From positions 28,038-62,496 of the forward strand of contig DAJQ01000050.1 in the NCBI GenBank assembly GCA_002496395.1: DNA of 34,459 bases, written 5' to 3'. Both the position numbers and the translations under genes were made by a program. The stretch is from Methanocorpusculaceae archaeon UBA456. Lineage in GTDB: Archaea > Halobacteriota > Methanomicrobia > Methanomicrobiales > Methanocorpusculaceae. The notes beneath the pieces were generated by a model. It searched no databases and was not told the origin of the DNA. It saw only the letters and a program-made list of their open reading frames with translations. Positions within the stretch are counted from its first letter, which is position 1; every line of letters starts with the position of its first letter. Below, piece after piece: positions 31,642-34,459 of this stretch.

Positions 31642-34196
31642 CTGAAACCACCGCCAAGGAAGGGGCCGGTTGTTATTCCACCCCATGAGATCGAACGGAT
31701 ATCATCTTTTATCCTTTCGATAGAACCCCCCGACAGGGCAGATTGGTATGCCCGGCAGACAGCAGCGGCATATTCTTCTGTTCTGGAGCAAAGCTCAATA
31801 CCGAGGATTGCAATTCCTGCATCAAGGATCAGATCCAGGTGATCGATGAGGCATGTCTCAACGGCATTTCCAATGATTGTCCTGCACTCGCTATCCACCC
31901 TGAGAGGAAATGATCGGCCTGTCTGATCCATCAGAGCTGCAAGATGCGAGCCGGTACCTGACGGACAGGGGAATCTCCCATAGGCAATACAGTGTTCGGT
32001 GACCATCGCCGGAACAGATCCCTGCACAAAGAACTCAACCACTTCATCTTCCCTGATACAGAGGCTCTGAAGTTCTGTAACTGAGATCTCTCTTGAGAGG
32101 GCAATTGAAATGTAGGGTGCCTTCAGTTCCCGGAGAGCAGAGTGATTGGTGATATTCAGTGCTGAAGATCCGGCAACAGCCATCTCCGGAACACATGCCT
32201 GTACTGCCTCGGAGATACCCACCCCTCCGACCATAACTCCATCGATTCCGGCAGAGTGCAGATTCTCCATAAGCGGCAGGGCAGCATCGAGGAATCCCCG
32301 GGGTGTGATATCTGGAAACTTCCAGAAACAGGCTGCACTATGCTGATGGCAGAGCTCCTTTACTCCACTGAGTTCATCCATTACTTTCGCCTGCCATTCC
32401 GGGACGCTCAGTTTCTGCCTTCTCCCGCATGAGGAGAGCGCGGCTGCGGGTTCATAATAGACCCGTTTACAGCCGCCTGCAAGCGCACCCCTCACCTGAT
32501 CGATTGAATCTGCATAGACGGCGATGAGCGGGGGATCGGATCGCCTGACAGCGGGTGTTCTAGTCTGCTGTGTGAAGAGGCTGAGGCGCATCCTTGCTTC
32601 TTCCACTTCCCCGGGAACAGGTTCGGCAGATCGGATCAGGGCTTTTTCTGCTTCTGCAAGCACCCCTCTCCTGAGTGCGGTTATCTCCTGTATGGGAAGG
32701 AAGAGCCCGCCATCATAGTGTATCTCTTCGATAACTGCCTCAAACTGTGTCTCACCGGTGCGGGTTAAGAGGTCTGAGATGGTTTCGGCGGTCAGCGGCC
32801 GTGTCTTCGCCTCTGCCATCGGGGTGGCTGATCGTGCGGTGACGGTGAGCTTCTCCCCATTCATCCCGTTGAGATGGGCAGCCACTGAGAGATGCCCCTC
32901 ATCCATCCCGACTGACAGCGTTATCCTGACCTTCCGGCCTCCACCTCTTTTATAGCCTGCAATTATTGCTGCGGCGGTCTGTTCCACAACCGCACGCCTG
33001 TTGATTGCAGCTTCCATTCCCCTCTTCACGGGAACAGGAACTTTTACCCGCATCCGTCCACTCTCAGTCCTGAGAGAAGTCCGAATCTCACAGCCGATAT
33101 CTTCCTCTCCATCTTTTGTGAAGACGATCCCATCCCCTCTCTCAGGATATGGCGCAACCAGATCGCCGATGACCGCTTCACACCGCTCACGATCATACCA
33201 CTGGACTGTCCCAAACCGGACACCCCGGTTGTCAGGGCGATCTTCTGAGACAAATGCTGAACCTCGTGCCCCAAAAAGATGTCCCCGGGTAAAGCCGCGA
33301 TTAAAGGCAAACTGTGCCGAGAGGAGCTCCGCGGGATCGGGTGAGAATGTTCCTGATTGAATCTGATCGAGTGCCTTCCGGTAGATCGAGGTGACGGTTG
33401 CGACATATTCCGGCGACTTCATCCTCCCTTCGATCTTAAGTGCCGCGACATCCATCATCTCAGGGAGCAGGGGATAGGTCGCGAGATCCTGTGTTGAGAG
33501 GAGATATCGGAATTCCCTCTCGTCTCCATCCGGAACCACCCTTCCATATCGATCCGATGATCCGATGATCGGCATGTACTTCCGGCGACATGGCTGGGCG
33601 CAGGTGCCCCGGTTTCCGCTTCGCCCACCAATCACTGATGAGAGAAGGCATTGCCCCGAGTATCCCATACAGAGAGCGCCATGTGCAAAGAGCTCCAGCC
33701 CTATGCCAAGCGCATCTGCCTCATGCTGCATACTCCTGATTTCATCGATTGAGAGCTCCCGTGCCAGGACCACACGGCTGATCCCATGTGCTGCCGCATA
33801 CCTGAGCCCTTCAATGGAATGGATCGTCATCTGGGTTGAGGCATGGAGCCTGAGGCGTGGCACATGCTGGCGTGCAATCGAGAGCACCCCGTGATCCTGG
33901 ATGAGGATTGCATCTACCCCGATTCTATAGAGGAAGAGCAGGTATTCGGCCACGGCAGGCAGTTCATCATCTGATACAAGGGTATTGACGGTAACATAGA
34001 CCCTGACTGAGCGGGCATGAGCATCCTGTATGGCCTGTTCGAGTGCATCATCATCGAAGTTTGTAGCATAAGCCCGTGCGCCGAAGCGGCTGCCTGAGAG
34101 GTAGACTGCGTCTGCTCCTGCCGCAATTGCAGCTTCAAATGCCTCGCGCGATCCGGCAGGCGCCAGGAGTTCAGGGATGTGGATACTCCTCTCCAT
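31638..34196 (-). CDS. U32-family protein (RlhA/YdcP-like)
   Basis: An 852-aa protein with the U32 domain at the N-terminus (PELLAPAGSREAFEAAIAAGADAVYL, LHASTQMTIHS, and the signature HGALCMGYSGQCLLSS ... RGTCAQPCR with the cysteines that bind the iron-sulfur cluster) followed by a long C-terminal half containing the domain found in RlhA-like members. E. coli RlhA hydroxylates 23S rRNA C2501 using prephenate, as do related U32 enzymes for tRNA. ATG 34196 is chosen because TTTTTATCT (34221-34229 on minus) is about 29 bases upstream; ATG 34214 lies before the likely transcript start. It heads the aroD transcript. Confidence 0.9.
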   Translation of the reverse strand: MERSIHIPELLAPAGSREAFEAAIAAGADAVYLSGSRFGARAYATNFDDDALEQAIQDAHARSVRVYVTVNTLVSDDELPAVAEYLLFLYRIGVDAILIQDHGVLSIARQHVPRLRLHASTQMTIHSIEGLRYAAAHGISRVVLARELSIDEIRSMQHEADALGIGLELFAHGALCMGYSGQCLLSSVIGGRSGNRGTCAQPCRRKYMPIIGSSDRYGRVVPDGDEREFRYLLSTQDLATYPLLPEMMDVAALKIEGRMKSPEYVATVTSIYRKALDQIQSGTFSPDPAELLSAQFAFNRGFTRGHLFGARGSAFVSEDRPDNRGVRFGTVQWYDRERCEAVIGDLVAPYPERGDGIVFTKDGEEDIGCEIRTSLRTESGRMRVKVPVPVKRGMEAAINRRAVVEQTAAAIIAGYKRGGGRKVRITLSVGMDEGHLSVAAHLNGMNGEKLTVTARSATPMAEAKTRPLTAETISDLLTRTGETQFEAVIEEIHYDGGLFLPIQEITALRRGVLAEAEKALIRSAEPVPGEVEEARMRLSLFTQQTRTPAVRRSDPPLIAVYADSIDQVRGALAGGCKRVYYEPAAALSSCGRRQKLSVPEWQAKVMDELSGVKELCHQHSAACFWKFPDITPRGFLDAALPLMENLHSAGIDGVMVGGVGISEAVQACVPEMAVAGSSALNITNHSALRELKAPYISIALSREISVTELQSLCIREDEVVEFFVQGSVPAMVTEHCIAYGRFPCPSGTGSHLAALMDQTGRSFPLRVDSECRTIIGNAVETCLIDHLDLILDAGIAILGIELCSRTEEYAAAVCRAYQSALSGGSIERIKDDIRSISWGGITTGPFLGGGFR

Positions 34197-34214
34197 TATG
34201 CATACATATGGCAC

Positions 34215-34459
34215 AGATGGAGATAAAAAGAGGGTTTGCTTGCTATTTCATATGGGTAGTTTGAAGCATGTGCGGCGCGGGTATCGGGGGGGTAGCGAGT
34301 GAGCAGGATGACAGAGTTGATAAACCCTTGCTCATCAGAGCAACCTGAAAGGCGATTCTGAAAGAATCGGGTGTTTATCTGCTCTGGCAGACCAAAGGAG
34401 CATTCCCGCCCCTCCTGCGCTGCATATGCGGTCACCCGGTACAACCTCCCTGCGAAGCA
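34215..34459. other. Right-edge intergenic region
   Basis: No convincing gene in these 245 bases. The left end holds the U32 gene promoter. CGATTCT (34353-34359) and AGAATCG (34363-34369) form a perfect 7-bp hairpin with loop GAA, possibly a terminator or operator for a gene beyond the window. Confidence 0.45.

Noticed and set aside
34196..34444. Minus-strand open frame of 82 codons at the right edge
   Set aside because: It runs across the U32 promoter into the U32 start, has no family resemblance, and its codon pattern is not convincing.
1..34459. CRISPR arrays, insertion sequences, prophage or defence system
   Set aside because: No regularly spaced repeats, transposase, integrase or recognised defence gene was found on either strand.

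Overview
The window looks like a chromosomal stretch of a methanogenic euryarchaeon, most likely of the Methanomicrobiales (genus not resolved). Reasons: aromatic synthesis by the archaeal route (ADTH synthase plus 3-dehydroquinate synthase II), a two-subunit pyruvate carboxylase, RtcB with archease, a tRNA-Met with an intron at the canonical archaeal site, methanogen-restricted DUF2111 and DUF2551 proteins, TATA-box promoters with several apparently leaderless starts, and poly-T terminators. I see no insertion sequence, prophage, CRISPR array or rRNA gene.

Left part (1-8.4 kb) is a mixed set of single genes: two near-identical small CxxC zinc proteins in tandem (the first cut by the window edge), a 110-aa protein of unknown role, a DUF255/thioredoxin-fold protein, a lipoprotein, a large receiver-PAS-histidine kinase whose receiver has Glu instead of the phospho-accepting Asp, a SagB-type nitroreductase and a serine beta-lactamase-like lipoprotein. 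An intron-containing tRNA-Met(CAT) lies just upstream of the latter.

Middle (8.7-18.6 kb, all minus strand) is a biotin and RNA-ligation block. pycB-pycA encode pyruvate carboxylase, a biotin enzyme. Directly upstream lie an ECF biotin transporter (BioY, a short ATPase, and an ATPase-EcfT fusion) and a BirA with a DNA-binding domain. Between birA and bioY sits a perfect 10-bp inverted repeat with a 15-nt spacer, which resembles a BirA operator. Further upstream an RtcB/archease operon also holds two uncharacterised proteins.

From 18.6 to 23 kb come a DUF2551 protein, two small proteins (one Cys-rich, one membrane), an ABC-2 exporter pair and an MFS transporter.

Right part (23.0-31.0 kb, plus strand) is one tightly packed aromatic amino acid operon: two ADTH synthase paralogues, DHQ synthase II, prephenate dehydrogenase, prephenate dehydratase, EPSP synthase, a shikimate kinase-shikimate dehydrogenase fusion and chorismate synthase. 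3-Dehydroquinate dehydratase is convergent on the other strand behind a U32-family gene, so with it every step from ADTH to chorismate, and the phenylpyruvate and hydroxyphenylpyruvate branches except chorismate mutase, is present. The operon is preceded by a leader of about 190 nt holding an apparently leaderless 15-codon ORF rich in Phe and Tyr codons, a hairpin followed by T-tracts, and a second hairpin. This possible attenuator is the most unusual element I found.
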